Counted from the first letter of the stretch, positions 15,995 to 24,792 are shown. The stretch: 64,000 bases of DNA from Phycisphaerales bacterium (GCA_019744815.1 JAIEUA010000006.1:273991-337990), one strand, 5' to 3'. The notes: a model not told the origin generated them from the sequence alone. Made by a program: numbers and translations.

Positions 15995-17769
15995 CGCGAG
16001 ACCTCCTGCGCGGTGCCGACGCTGCCGATCAGGCCGGTCGGATCGTTCCGCCCGGGCTGGTTCTCCGTGCCGGGCGTTTCAAGCTGCGGTGGCGGATAAA
16101 CGTGCGCGATCGCCTCGTTCACCGGGGCCTTCAAGGCCTGGAACAGCGGCGTCGGATACAGACCAAAGACCAGGCAAGCGATCGCCAGCGGCATCAGCGC
16201 CGTGATCTCGCGAGCCGTCAGATCCGCGGGCAGATGGCTGTGCCCGTGGGCGGCGGCGCCGTGCCCGTTCGAGCCGTGCGACCCGCCGTGAGAACCGCCG
16301 TGAGAACCGCCGTGAGAACCGCCGTGAGAACCGTGCGAGTCATGCCCGCCCGGCTCCTTCAGCGGGCCAAAGACAACCTTGCCGACCATGATCAGCAGAT
16401 ACATCGCCGCGATGATCACACCGGTCGAGGCCACCGCTGCGTACCACGGACCAAGGTTGCCGCGGGTCGCCCCGATGGTGGCGGCCTTCTCGCTGCCCCA
16501 CAGGCCAAGGCTCCAGGAATCGCTGGCCTGGAACGTGCCCAGCATGCACAGGAACTCGCTGACAAACCCGTTCAACCCCGGCAGCCCCACCGAGGCCATC
16601 ACGAAGAAGACCATGAACGTCGCCCACACCGGCATCTTGGCCGCGAGGCCGCCGACTTCCTTCATGCTGCGGGTGTGATACCGCTCGTACATGAACCCGA
16701 TGAGCAGGAACAGCGCGCCCGTCGACAGGCCGTGGTTGATCATGTAGAGGATCGAACCCTGGATGCCCGCGTGGTTCAGGGCGGCCAGGCCCAGCACGCA
16801 GAAGCCAAGGTGCGCCACCGACGAGTACGCGACCAGCTTCTTGACGTCCGTCTGCACCCAGCAGATGAGCCCGCCGTACAGGATCCCGATGATGCACAGC
16901 ACCGCGATGTACGGCGCGAACGCCACGAACGCGTCGGGCGTGTAGCCGATCCCGAAGCGGAAGATGCCGTAGGTCCCCAGCTTGAGCAGCACGCCCGCGA
17001 GGATCACCGATCCGGCGGTGGGGGCCTCGGTGTGCGCCAGGGGCAGCCAAGTGTGCACCGGGAACAGCGGCACCTTGACCGCAAAGCCGCACAGGAGCGC
17101 CAGCAGCACCATCGACTGCTGCGCCAGGTTCATGTGGTTCGACGCCGCGGTCTGCAGCGTGCTGATGTCAAAGGTCCACGAGCCGCCGACGCCCGTCATC
17201 TGGTCAAACGGCAGGGTCGAGTTGAACCACGCGACATACGCCAGGCCGGCGAGAGCGATCACCGATCCGGTGAAGGTGTAGAGGAAGAACGTCGTCGCCG
17301 CACGCTTGCGGTTGGTGCTGCCGTACAGGCTGATCAGGACGTACATCGGGACCAGCGTGAACTCGAAGCAGATGTAGAAGAAGATCAGGTCCCGGGCCAC
17401 GAACACGCCCACCATCGCGGCCTGCAGGATCAAGAGCCACGCGTAGTACGTCTTCACCCGCTCCGTGATCGCCGTCCACGAGGCCAGCACGCAGATCGGC
17501 CCGAGCAACGCCGCCAGGGCGATCAACAGCATCGAGACCGAGTCGGCGCCGAACGACAGCGAGATGCCCAGCGAGGGCAGCCACGGCACGCTCGCCAGGA
17601 ACTGCATCACCGCGCCCTGGGTCCAGTCAAACTGCACCAGAGCGACAACCGTCATCGCCGCCGCGGCCAGCGTGCCTAGCAACGCCGTCGCCCGGGCCGA
17701 CGCCGCGGGCAGCACGACGATGGCCAGCGCCACCGCGAGCGGGATCAAGATGAGAGACGCGAGCATCAC
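15991..17769 (-). CDS. nuoM: NADH-quinone oxidoreductase subunit M
   Basis: 592 residues, an antiporter-like proton-pumping subunit of complex I. It contains the family landmarks FIYFEF-type FFYICFEFTLVPMYVLI (TM5 glutamate), KVPLFPVHTWLPLAHTEAP, KKLVAYSSVAHLGFCVLGL and a long polytopic core. It is longer than the usual 500 or so residues because of an extended His/Gly/Ser-rich hydrophilic loop near residues 470-510 before the last helix. The repeated HGGSHGGSHGGS there comes from a 12-bp tandem repeat. The C-terminal tail after the last helix is Pro/Gly-rich. It sits between nuoL (131-base gap) and nuoN (four-base overlap). The His-rich loop is not a feature of standard NuoM and is discussed as a finding. 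Confidence 0.96.
   Translation of the reverse strand: MMLASLILIPLAVALAIVVLPAASARATALLGTLAAAAMTVVALVQFDWTQGAVMQFLASVPWLPSLGISLSFGADSVSMLLIALAALLGPICVLASWTAITERVKTYYAWLLILQAAMVGVFVARDLIFFYICFEFTLVPMYVLISLYGSTNRKRAATTFFLYTFTGSVIALAGLAYVAWFNSTLPFDQMTGVGGSWTFDISTLQTAASNHMNLAQQSMVLLALLCGFAVKVPLFPVHTWLPLAHTEAPTAGSVILAGVLLKLGTYGIFRFGIGYTPDAFVAFAPYIAVLCIIGILYGGLICWVQTDVKKLVAYSSVAHLGFCVLGLAALNHAGIQGSILYMINHGLSTGALFLLIGFMYERYHTRSMKEVGGLAAKMPVWATFMVFFVMASVGLPGLNGFVSEFLCMLGTFQASDSWSLGLWGSEKAATIGATRGNLGPWYAAVASTGVIIAAMYLLIMVGKVVFGPLKEPGGHDSHGSHGGSHGGSHGGSHGGSHGSNGHGAAAHGHSHLPADLTAREITALMPLAIACLVFGLYPTPLFQALKAPVNEAIAHVYPPPQLETPGTENQPGRNDPTGLIGSVGTAQEVSR
16283..16330. repeat. 12-bp tandem repeat in nuoM
   Basis: Four exact copies of CCGCCGTGAGAA in the plus orientation encode the Gly-Ser-His-Gly repeats of the NuoM loop on the minus strand. 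This is a slippage-prone, in-frame repeat. Confidence 0.9.
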
Positions 17770-17900
17770 GCGGGGAACTCCGGGGGAAGAGGAGCAGGGG
17801 TGCAGCGAAGCAAGTGAACAAGCGAAGCAAGAGAACAGCGAAGCAAGAGATCAGGGAAAGAACAAGAGAACAAGTCAGCGAAGCGGCACGAGCCCGATGC
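17770..17900. other. Spacer between nuoL and nuoM with short repeats
   Basis: These 131 bases contain at least three spaced copies of AGCGAAGCAAG (from about 17807). The other intergenic junctions of this operon are overlaps apart from nuoK/nuoL. No promoter or terminator is apparent. Confidence 0.5.
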
Positions 17901-20288
17901 CTACCGCATCGTCAACATGAAAACCAAGAACAGCAACACCGCCACGCCCGCGGCCATGCCCGCGGCGTAGCCGTGCAGCTCGCCCGACTGCGTCGGCCGC
18001 ACCATCCCGCCGATGAAGCGGGGGATGCCACCGACCAGCCGAACCAAGCCGTCGATCACGATCTTGTCGAACAGATGGAAGATGTTGGCGACGATCCACA
18101 AGGGCGTGCGGACCACCAGGTCGTAGAGCTCGTCGACGTACCACTTGTTCTGCGCCCAGCCGGCCAGCGGCCCGAACGCGGGCAGCAACGCATCCGCCCG
18201 CGCCGTCGCCGCCGTGCGACGCCCGGCGTAGTGCAGAATGAACGCAATGAAGATGCCGACAAAGCCCACAACGCCCGAGACGTAGTACATGACCTTGTGC
18301 GGATCCCATCCGAGGAACGAGCCCGCGTGAGCGGCCTCGCCCTGAGACTTGGCGATCGACGTGGGAACAAACGACGGCGCCCCGCCTTCGGCGTGCGCCG
18401 GAGCGTGCCCATCGGCGCCCTCATGCCCGCCTTCCTTGATCGTCTCGTGCGACTCGCCCACGCCGTGGTGCGAGAAAGGCGTCTCGAACGCGGCCGAGGA
18501 CCGCTCCACCATACCCGGCACCGCGCCGCCGTGGGCCATGCCGCCCTCGTAGGGCGACTTCACGAAATACAACCCCGCCGCGGCGATCGACGCGACCGAC
18601 AGCGTCGCCAGCACCGTGTTAATCGCCCAGCCCGGCGCGTGCGGGTGGAAGTGGGCCCCGTGCCCGTGCTCGTGATGAGCGTGATCGTCATGGGTGTGGG
18701 CGTGCCCGTGGGCGGCGTCGGCCGCGTGGGCCGCGTCAGCCTCGGAAGCACCGTGATGGTCATGCCCGTGCGAATCTTCCTCCGCATGGTGCAGCTCATC
18801 GCCCGGCTCGTAGTGCATCGGGCCAACAACGACGCGGAAGAACACCCGGAAGGTGTAGTACGCGGTGAGACCCGCGGTGAGCAGCAGAATCCAACCGATC
18901 GGCGCCATGCCCGGGGTCACGAACGCCTCGGCAAGGATCATGTCCTTGCTGAAGTAGCCCGCGGTGAATGGGAAGCCCGCGAGATTCATGCAGCCCACGA
19001 ACATGCCCAGGCCAACGACACCCCAGCCCTTCATGAAGCCGACGCCGCTGAGCTTGCGGAGATCGAGCTGGCCGGCAAAGCCGTGCATGATGGCGCCGCA
19101 GGAGAGGAACAAGAGCGCCTTGAAGAACGCGTGCGTCACCACGTGGAACGCCGCACCGGTGCTGGTCAGGACGCCCAAGCCCGCGAACATGTACCCGAGC
19201 TGCGACACCGTCGAGTACGCCATGATCCGCTTGATGTCGAACTGCGCCATTCCGATCGTCGCGGCCACCAGCGCCGTCAAAGCGCCCGTCCACGCCACGA
19301 TCGGAAGCGCGTACTCGCTCAGCAGGAACAGCGGGTAGGTACGGGCAACCAGGTACACGCCCGCCGTCACCATCGTCGCCGCGTGGATCAGGGCCGACAC
19401 CGGCGTCGGGCCTTCCATCGCGTCGGGCAGCCACACATACAGCGGCAGCTGCGCGCTCTTGCCGAACGCGCCCACCGCCAGCAGGATCGGGATCAACTGC
19501 ACGATCGCCGGGATCTCGCTGAACTTCCCGGCCTTGGCCAGATCAATGTACGGCTGGGCCGCCGCGAAGATCTCGCGGTACTCGATGCTGCCGAAGTGCA
19601 CGAACGTCAGCATCACGCCGAGGATGAGCCCGACGTCGCCGATGCGGTTCATGATGAAGGCCTTCTTGGCCGCCGCCACCGCCGAGGGCTTCTTGTAGAA
19701 GTACCCGATCAACAGGTACGAGCACAGACCCACGCCTTCCCATCCCAGGAACAAGAGCAGCAGGTTGTCGCCCATCACCAGGCAGGCCATGCTGAAGACG
19801 AACAGGTTGAACGCCGCGAAGAAGCGGCAGTACCCAAGCCCCACATCATGGCTCATGTACTCGCTGGCGTACAGCGCGATCAAGGTCGCCAGGCCGGTGA
19901 CAAACAGCATCCACAGGATCGTGAGGCTGTCGAGATACAGCGAGAAATCAGCAATGAACCGCTGCCCGGGCTCCTCGCCCCAGGAGAGCGTCATCCACTG
20001 AAAACCCGAAGCAATCGAGACCCCGCCGTCATGCCCCGTGAACAGCTTGGCCGTCACCACGAACGCCCCGGCGAGGCAGGCCACGGTCAGGAACGCCGGC
20101 AGCTTGGACTTGACCCGGAAGATCGCGCACAGCGTGCAGAGGATCAGCCCCAGGATCGGCAGCGCCGGCACCAGCAAGGCCAGCGGATCGCCGGCGATGA
20201 TCGGAGCCTTGGCGACCGTCGCGGGCGTCGCGGCGAGCACCAGCATCGAGTCGAGCATGGAGTCCAAACTGGAAGCAGGGTTCAGCAC
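17901..20288 (-). CDS. nuoL: NADH-quinone oxidoreductase subunit L
   Basis: About 795 residues, the distal antiporter-like subunit of complex I with the long amphipathic C-terminal helix. Motifs include LLLLFLGWEGVGLCSYLLIG, KKAFIMNRIGDVGL, KSAQLPLYVWLPDAMEGPTP, HAATMVTAGVYLVAR and KRIMAYSTVSQLGYM. The GTG at 20288 is chosen because GGAG lies six bases before it. The frame is open to 20315, and ATGs at 20258 and 20246 are alternatives. The protein is much longer than the usual 600-650 residues. A hydrophilic insert around residues 492-549 is extremely His-rich (GHAHTHDDHAHHEHGHGAHF), and a second charged Gly/His/Glu insert lies near 590-660, both before the C-terminal helices. It is flanked by nuoK and nuoM. 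Confidence 0.95.
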   Translation of the reverse strand: MLNPASSLDSMLDSMLVLAATPATVAKAPIIAGDPLALLVPALPILGLILCTLCAIFRVKSKLPAFLTVACLAGAFVVTAKLFTGHDGGVSIASGFQWMTLSWGEEPGQRFIADFSLYLDSLTILWMLFVTGLATLIALYASEYMSHDVGLGYCRFFAAFNLFVFSMACLVMGDNLLLLFLGWEGVGLCSYLLIGYFYKKPSAVAAAKKAFIMNRIGDVGLILGVMLTFVHFGSIEYREIFAAAQPYIDLAKAGKFSEIPAIVQLIPILLAVGAFGKSAQLPLYVWLPDAMEGPTPVSALIHAATMVTAGVYLVARTYPLFLLSEYALPIVAWTGALTALVAATIGMAQFDIKRIMAYSTVSQLGYMFAGLGVLTSTGAAFHVVTHAFFKALLFLSCGAIMHGFAGQLDLRKLSGVGFMKGWGVVGLGMFVGCMNLAGFPFTAGYFSKDMILAEAFVTPGMAPIGWILLLTAGLTAYYTFRVFFRVVVGPMHYEPGDELHHAEEDSHGHDHHGASEADAAHAADAAHGHAHTHDDHAHHEHGHGAHFHPHAPGWAINTVLATLSVASIAAAGLYFVKSPYEGGMAHGGAVPGMVERSSAAFETPFSHHGVGESHETIKEGGHEGADGHAPAHAEGGAPSFVPTSIAKSQGEAAHAGSFLGWDPHKVMYYVSGVVGFVGIFIAFILHYAGRRTAATARADALLPAFGPLAGWAQNKWYVDELYDLVVRTPLWIVANIFHLFDKIVIDGLVRLVGGIPRFIGGMVRPTQSGELHGYAAGMAAGVAVLLFLVFMLTMR

Positions 20289-20420
20289 GAGAACTCCGAG
20301 GAAGGCACTAGGCACGGGGCCCTAGGCACGAGGAAATGCAGACTGAACATCAACCAGAACACCACCGTCGAACCATCCCGGAACGCCTTGCCCTAGTGCC
20401 ATATGCCTAGTGCCAGGTGC

Positions 20421-20768
20421 TTATCCCTTCATCTCCTGCCACTCCGCCGCGTCCAGGCTCTCGCGCTTGCGGAACAGCAGCACCACCAGCGCCAACGCCA
20501 TGGCGGCCTCGGCCGCCGCGACGGTGACGATGAAGATCACAAAGCTCTGGCCGGTCATGTTCATATGAAAACGGCTGAAGGCCACCAGCGCCAAGCCCGC
20601 CGCCTGGAACATCAGTTCCGTGCACAGGAACATGATGATCAGGTTCCGCCGGGTCAGGAACCCGATCAGCCCCAGCATGAACATGGCACCGGAAATGAAC
20701 AGGTAATGCGCCAGCGTGATCTGGTGCATCGCCGCGGGAAAGCCGGCCTGCGCGAGCGTCGTCATCAT
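20421..20768 (-). CDS. nuoK: NADH-quinone oxidoreductase subunit K
   Basis: 115 residues with three transmembrane helices, the small membrane-arm subunit of complex I homologous to MrpC. LAHYLFISGAMFMLGLIGFL, RRNLIIMFLCTELMFQAAGL (containing the conserved glutamate of the second helix) and VIFIVTVAAAEAAMALALVV (second conserved glutamate) match the family. Its start overlaps the nuoJ stop by four bases. An ATG 39 bases further in is a possible alternative start (MHQITLAHYL) and gives the more usual length of about 102 residues. The roughly 130 bases before nuoL contain repeated TAGGCAC-type motifs. Confidence 0.95.
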   Translation of the reverse strand: MMTTLAQAGFPAAMHQITLAHYLFISGAMFMLGLIGFLTRRNLIIMFLCTELMFQAAGLALVAFSRFHMNMTGQSFVIFIVTVAAAEAAMALALVVLLFRKRESLDAAEWQEMKG

Positions 20769-21739
20769 GGATTGGTCTCCGCGCCCTGGGCCAATTCCGC
20801 CGAGAGCAGCTTGGAATGCCGCTCCTTCGCGTCCTCGTCCATCTGCACCTGCTTGCGGCTCAGCACCACCGCGCCCAGCATCGCCATCAGCAGAATCACA
20901 CCCGCGATCTCGATCGAGCCCGGATGATCCCGCAGCAGGTTGAAGCCCACCATCTCGGTGTTCGTCACCGACAGGTCCTTGGGCAGGGGCACCGTCTTCG
21001 TCGCGCCGTCCGCCAGCTTGATCTCGACCGTGCGGGCCGCGAAATCGACCTTCGCGTCGCCGTCGGAGTTGAAGGTCACCTTGGCGCCGCCGGGCAGCGT
21101 CCCCGCCGCGAGCAGGGCCGCCTCAATCTTGCGGGGCATCTCCGCCAGCAGCGCCTGGCCATTCACCGCCGGCGCCTTGGGCAGCTCGCCCACGCCGCGG
21201 AACATCAGGGTGGACAGCACCGCCAGCAGGACAAATCCCGACGCGGTCGCGATCACCGGCTCCCGGGCCGCGGTGTCGTATTCAGTCAAGGCATTCTCCA
21301 GGTCCTCGGTCGGGGCCTGGGTCGCCAGCATGATCACGAACAGGTACGTAATAAGGATGGCGCCCGCGTACACGATCACCAAGGCGAACGCCATGAACTC
21401 GGCGGACAGGATCAGGAACAAACCCGCCGTAGCCAGGATCGAAAGCACGAAATACAGCGCCGCGTAGACCGGCTGGGGGTGGGTGATCACCCGCAGCGAC
21501 GCTCCAAGCGCCATCAGGGCAAAGACATAGAAGTAAACCGAGGGCGAATACCCGATCCCGAACAGGCCCCCGGCCTTCAGGCCCATCGCCAGGAGCACGA
21601 TGCCGCCCGCGAGCGACGCGACGACAGCGCCCAGGATCTGCGGGTTCTTCCCGTCACGCCGGGGCAGGGCGAGCAGAACGCCGATGGCGCCCAGCGCACA
21701 CGCTCCGTACAAGGCCAGTGGGTTGATCACTTGATCCAA
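20765..21739 (-). CDS. nuoJ: NADH-quinone oxidoreductase subunit J with enlarged loop
   Basis: 324 residues, a polytopic membrane-arm subunit of complex I. The N-terminal helices carry NuoJ landmarks: VYFYVFALMALGASLRVITH, PVYAALYFVLSILATAGLFL and AFALVIVYAGAILITYLFVI. The last contains the pi-bulge-region VYAGAI-VLFLFV-type sequence. The protein is almost twice the usual size. Between the fourth helix and the last (EIAGVILLMAMLGAVVLSRK) sits a soluble insert at about residues 150-285, with strand-rich sequence (VTFNSDGDAKVDFAARTVEI). It is the first gene of nuoJKLMN on the minus strand and is divergent from pgsA. Subunits A-I are therefore encoded elsewhere. Confidence 0.93.
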   Translation of the reverse strand: MDQVINPLALYGACALGAIGVLLALPRRDGKNPQILGAVVASLAGGIVLLAMGLKAGGLFGIGYSPSVYFYVFALMALGASLRVITHPQPVYAALYFVLSILATAGLFLILSAEFMAFALVIVYAGAILITYLFVIMLATQAPTEDLENALTEYDTAAREPVIATASGFVLLAVLSTLMFRGVGELPKAPAVNGQALLAEMPRKIEAALLAAGTLPGGAKVTFNSDGDAKVDFAARTVEIKLADGATKTVPLPKDLSVTNTEMVGFNLLRDHPGSIEIAGVILLMAMLGAVVLSRKQVQMDEDAKERHSKLLSAELAQGAETNP

Positions 21740-22035
21740 CGCCGACCCCTCGGGCCGAGCCCGGGAATGGCCGAGACGCCTAAGGACGCCGCGGCCGGAG
21801 GAACTTCCGACCTCTGATCATGCCAAACGCAGATCATGCCAAACACCCGATCGCGCAACACACCCGCGATCGCCCGCCCCCCAACACCCCCCATTCCCCG
21901 GCCAACAGAAGAGTGGAGGATAGTGACGCGGCGGGGTTGCTTCAACCAACCAAGCCCGCCGATCCCGGTCCCAAGCCGTCTTTCGTGCCGCTCTCCCCGC
22001 GCCCCGGCCATGCCTGCGCGGTACGCTTGGCCTGC

Positions 22036-22731
22036 GTGGAGCCAACGCCCGCCATCGCCACCCGAGCCCCGACCGCCCTGCCTCAACCGGTCGGCTGGCA
22101 CGTCTCGATCCCCAACGCCCTCACCACCGCTCGCCTCTTCCTCGCCGTCGGCCTCATCATCCAGCTCTCGCTCTGGCGCTATCCCAAGTTGGCGCAGGAT
22201 GTTGCGCCGCCCACCGCGGCCATGCTCCTCGCCTGCCTGCTCTTCGCACTCGGTGCCCTCACCGACCTGCTCGACGGCATGCTCGCCCGCCGCTGGGGCA
22301 TCGTCAGCAAGTACGGCCGGATCATGGACCCCTTCGCCGACAAGATCCTCGTCGTCGGCGCCTTCGCGATGCTCGCCGGCCCCGCCTTCGATGTCACCCT
22401 CGTCAACGGCAAGCCCTTCCAGATCAGCGGCGTCATGCCCTGGATGGCCGTCGTCATCCTCTCCCGCGAGCTGCTCGTCACCCTCATCCGCGCCGTCCTC
22501 GAAAGCCGCGGCATCGACTTCTCCGCCTCCCTTAGCGGCAAGGCCAAGATGGCCGCCCAGTGCGCCTGCATCCTCACCATCTTCCTCGTCCTGGCCTTCT
22601 TCCCCGCCACGCCCGGCACCCTGTGGCGCACCGTCATCGATGTCATGGTCTACACCGCGGTGCTCGTCACCGCCGCGTCCATCGTGCCCTACGCCCTCCG
22701 CGCGATGCAAGCGACCGCGTCGGGCCGATAG
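22036..22731 (+). CDS. pgsA: CDP-diacylglycerol-glycerol-3-phosphate 3-phosphatidyltransferase
   Basis: Makes phosphatidylglycerophosphate from CDP-diacylglycerol and glycerol 3-phosphate at the inner membrane. About 231 residues. IPNALTTARL opens the domain. The CDP-alcohol phosphotransferase signature D-G-x2-A-R-x8-G-x3-D-x3-D is complete in DGMLARRWGIVSKYG followed by RIMDPFADK. Five or six hydrophobic helices follow, with SRELLVTLIRAVLESRG and KAKMAAQ as in the family. The start is uncertain. GTG at 22036 keeps a short N-terminal tail; the frame is open from 21820, but that part is Pro/Arg-rich. The stop lies six bases before pgpA, whose product removes the phosphate from this enzyme's product. 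Confidence 0.92.
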   Translation: MEPTPAIATRAPTALPQPVGWHVSIPNALTTARLFLAVGLIIQLSLWRYPKLAQDVAPPTAAMLLACLLFALGALTDLLDGMLARRWGIVSKYGRIMDPFADKILVVGAFAMLAGPAFDVTLVNGKPFQISGVMPWMAVVILSRELLVTLIRAVLESRGIDFSASLSGKAKMAAQCACILTIFLVLAFFPATPGTLWRTVIDVMVYTAVLVTAASIVPYALRAMQATASGR

Positions 22732-22737
22732 CTCACC

Positions 22738-23241
22738 ATGCCCTCGCCCCGCCTGCTCCTCATTACCACCTTCGGCCTCGGGCACATGCGCCCCGCCAGC
22801 GGCACCTGGGGCTCGATGCCCACCGTCGTCCTCGCCGCCGGGCTGATCTTCGCGGGCGTCGGACCGACCTCGGCCCCGGTTCTGTATCACGCCCTGCTCA
22901 TCGCCTGGATGCTCGTCTTCTGCATCGCCTGCCTCCTCGGCGGCCGCGAAGCCGAGCTCGCCTTCGGCAAGAAAGACCCCGGCCAAGCCGTCGCCGACGA
23001 AACCGCGGGACAGGCGATCCCACTCCTCTTCCTGCCCGGCGTCGCAACATCAACGACCAACCACGCACTGCTCACTCTCGCGCTCGCGTTCGTCGCCTTC
23101 CGCATCTTCGACATCATCAAGCTGCCACCCGCACGCCAACTCCAACGCCTGCAAGGCGGCCTGGGCATCCTCATCGACGACCTCATCGCCGGCGTACACG
23201 CACTGATCGTGGTGCAGTTCGTGACGCGAGTGTTCATGTAA
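22738..23241 (+). CDS. pgpA: Phosphatidylglycerophosphatase A
   Basis: Dephosphorylates phosphatidylglycerophosphate to phosphatidylglycerol. 167 residues, normal for the family, with four hydrophobic segments. Family motifs are visible in order: GHMRPASGTWGSMP near residue 15, KKDPGQAVADETAGQ (the acidic metal-binding motif) near 78, FRIFDIIKLPPARQL near 121, and GGLGILIDDLIAGVHA near 140. It directly follows pgsA and almost certainly forms a two-gene phosphatidylglycerol operon with it. Homologues in other bacteria usually have VVIDE where this one has AVADE, a conservative change outside the acidic pair. It is convergent with hisS across a 190-base spacer containing an inverted repeat. Confidence 0.95.
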   Translation: MPSPRLLLITTFGLGHMRPASGTWGSMPTVVLAAGLIFAGVGPTSAPVLYHALLIAWMLVFCIACLLGGREAELAFGKKDPGQAVADETAGQAIPLLFLPGVATSTTNHALLTLALAFVAFRIFDIIKLPPARQLQRLQGGLGILIDDLIAGVHALIVVQFVTRVFM

Positions 23242-23270
23242 ACGACGAGCTCGCGAAAAGAACCCTCGTC

Positions 23271-23408
23271 AGACGCCGAGGCTGAGGAGGCTTGGCGACG
23301 AAGCCTCGGATGGCCTGGAACCATCGCGCTCAGTCGCGTTTGCGATCTCGTTCGCACGCGCAGCGGATCATGCCAGGCTTCCTCGAAGACTCGTCAGCCT
23401 CGGCGTCT
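23271..23408. repeat. Inverted repeat between pgpA and hisS
   Basis: Fifteen-base arms AGACGCCGAGGCTGA (23271-23285) and TCAGCCTCGGCGTCT (23394-23408) are perfect reverse complements about 108 bases apart. Partly complementary GAGGCTT/AAGCCTC tracts lie within. The position between convergent stops suits a bidirectional transcription stop or an intergenic repeat pair. Confidence 0.6.
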
Positions 23409-23430
23409 TCGTCGCAGCGACCTCTCCCGC

Positions 23431-24792
23431 TCATCGCTGCATCGCGATCGCCAGCGCCGCCTCCAGCGGCATCGGCCCGATCTGCTGCCCGGTTCCCAAA
23501 TCCTTCACGCTCGCCGCGTCGCGACCCTCGACGATGATCGCCCGCCGAGCCAGGCTGTCGCTCGCGTCCTTCAGCAGCTTGCCGATGTTGCGGGTCGTCT
23601 TGCTGCTGTACCGCGCGTGCAGGCCCATCGCCCGCAGCCGTGCCGTCAGGGGCTTCACCAACACCTCAGCCTCGGGCGCCGGGCCCGGAACCACAAACAC
23701 ATCCGGTGTCGCGCCCACACGTCTCAGCACGTCCTGATCGCTCGGCATCAACTTGCGATCCTGCAGCACCAGCGCCAGCACGACATCGCCCATGCCAAAG
23801 CCCACCGCCGGCGTCGCCGGGCCGCCGAACATCTCAACGAGATTGTCGTATCGCCCGCCGCCCGCGATCGCTCGCTCGTTGCCGCCGGCCTCGTGCACCT
23901 CGAAGACCATGCCGGTGTAGTACGCCAGACCGCGCACGATGCTGAGATCGAAATCGACCCAATCGATGATCCCCGCGGCCACCAACTCCTTCGCCAGCGG
24001 CATCACCGCGTCGGAGAAATACGTCAGGTCAATCACGTCCTGCACCGACGAATCGATCGTCGGCGGCGCCAGCGGATCGATCGCCGTGCTGGTCGGATCC
24101 ACATTCGCCGGCACCGTGACGCGGATCACGCCCTTCTGGAAGATCTCCGCCTGCTGGGCCGAGAAACCGAACGCCGCGATCTTGTGCGAGAACTCCTCCG
24201 CGGGCATCTTGCCCTTGGCGTCGAGCAGTTTGAGCAAGTCGCCGTGCGTCGCCGCCGGAACGCCGCGGCTCTCCAGCCACGCCGCGAGCGCCGCACGGTG
24301 ATTCACCTTCACCCGCACATCGTTCTTCGTCAGCCCCAGCGACGCCAGCAGCGACACGCACGTCGCGATGATCTCCGCATCCGCCGCGGGCGAGGCATCG
24401 CCCAACACATCGCAGTTCCACTGCAGGAACTCTCTCAGCCGCCCACGCTGCGGCTTCTCCGCCCGGAAGAACGGCCCGGCCGTAAACCATCGCGTCGGCT
24501 TGGGCAAGCTGCCCGCCTTGGCCGCGAACAACCGCGCCAGCGTCGGCGTGAACTCGGGCCGCAGCGCGTAATCCTTCTCACCACCATCGCGCCGGAAAGA
24601 GAACAACTCCGAGACGATCCCCTCGCCGCTCTTGACGGTGTACAAGTCCAGATGCTCGAAGATCGGACCGTCGACTTCCTCGAACGCATGGCGGATCGAC
24701 GCCGAGCGCCACGCCTCGGTGATAAACCGCCGCTTGGCGGCGTCGAGCGGATAAAAGTCACGCGTGCCCTTAGGGGCCTGAAAAGAAGTCAT
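23431..24792 (-). CDS. hisS: Histidyl-tRNA synthetase
   Basis: Class II aminoacyl-tRNA synthetase charging tRNA-His. 453 residues. MTSFQAPKGTRDFYP opens the catalytic domain as in the family, so the ATG at 24792 is chosen although the frame extends to 24888. Motif 2 is FFRAEKPQRGRLREFLQWNC, the histidine-specific signatures are LAYYTGMVFE and GGGRYDNL, and the C-terminal anticodon-binding domain begins near 350 (PDVFVVPG). Between motif 2 and the His-A region there is the usual insertion domain. It stands alone, convergent with pgpA; a REPIN lies 30 bases upstream of the start. Confidence 0.97.
   Translation of the reverse strand: MTSFQAPKGTRDFYPLDAAKRRFITEAWRSASIRHAFEEVDGPIFEHLDLYTVKSGEGIVSELFSFRRDGGEKDYALRPEFTPTLARLFAAKAGSLPKPTRWFTAGPFFRAEKPQRGRLREFLQWNCDVLGDASPAADAEIIATCVSLLASLGLTKNDVRVKVNHRAALAAWLESRGVPAATHGDLLKLLDAKGKMPAEEFSHKIAAFGFSAQQAEIFQKGVIRVTVPANVDPTSTAIDPLAPPTIDSSVQDVIDLTYFSDAVMPLAKELVAAGIIDWVDFDLSIVRGLAYYTGMVFEVHEAGGNERAIAGGGRYDNLVEMFGGPATPAVGFGMGDVVLALVLQDRKLMPSDQDVLRRVGATPDVFVVPGPAPEAEVLVKPLTARLRAMGLHARYSSKTTRNIGKLLKDASDSLARRAIIVEGRDAASVKDLGTGQQIGPMPLEAALAIAMQR

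Noticed and set aside
16283..16330. CRISPR-like short repeats in nuoM
   Set aside because: Uninterrupted 12-bp coding repeats without spacers.
14258..20396. Very long plus-strand open frames opposite nuoN, nuoM and nuoL
   Set aside because: They are mirror frames of high-G+C genes: Arg/His/Gln-dominated, no domains, no signals, and they cover recognised NADH dehydrogenase genes.
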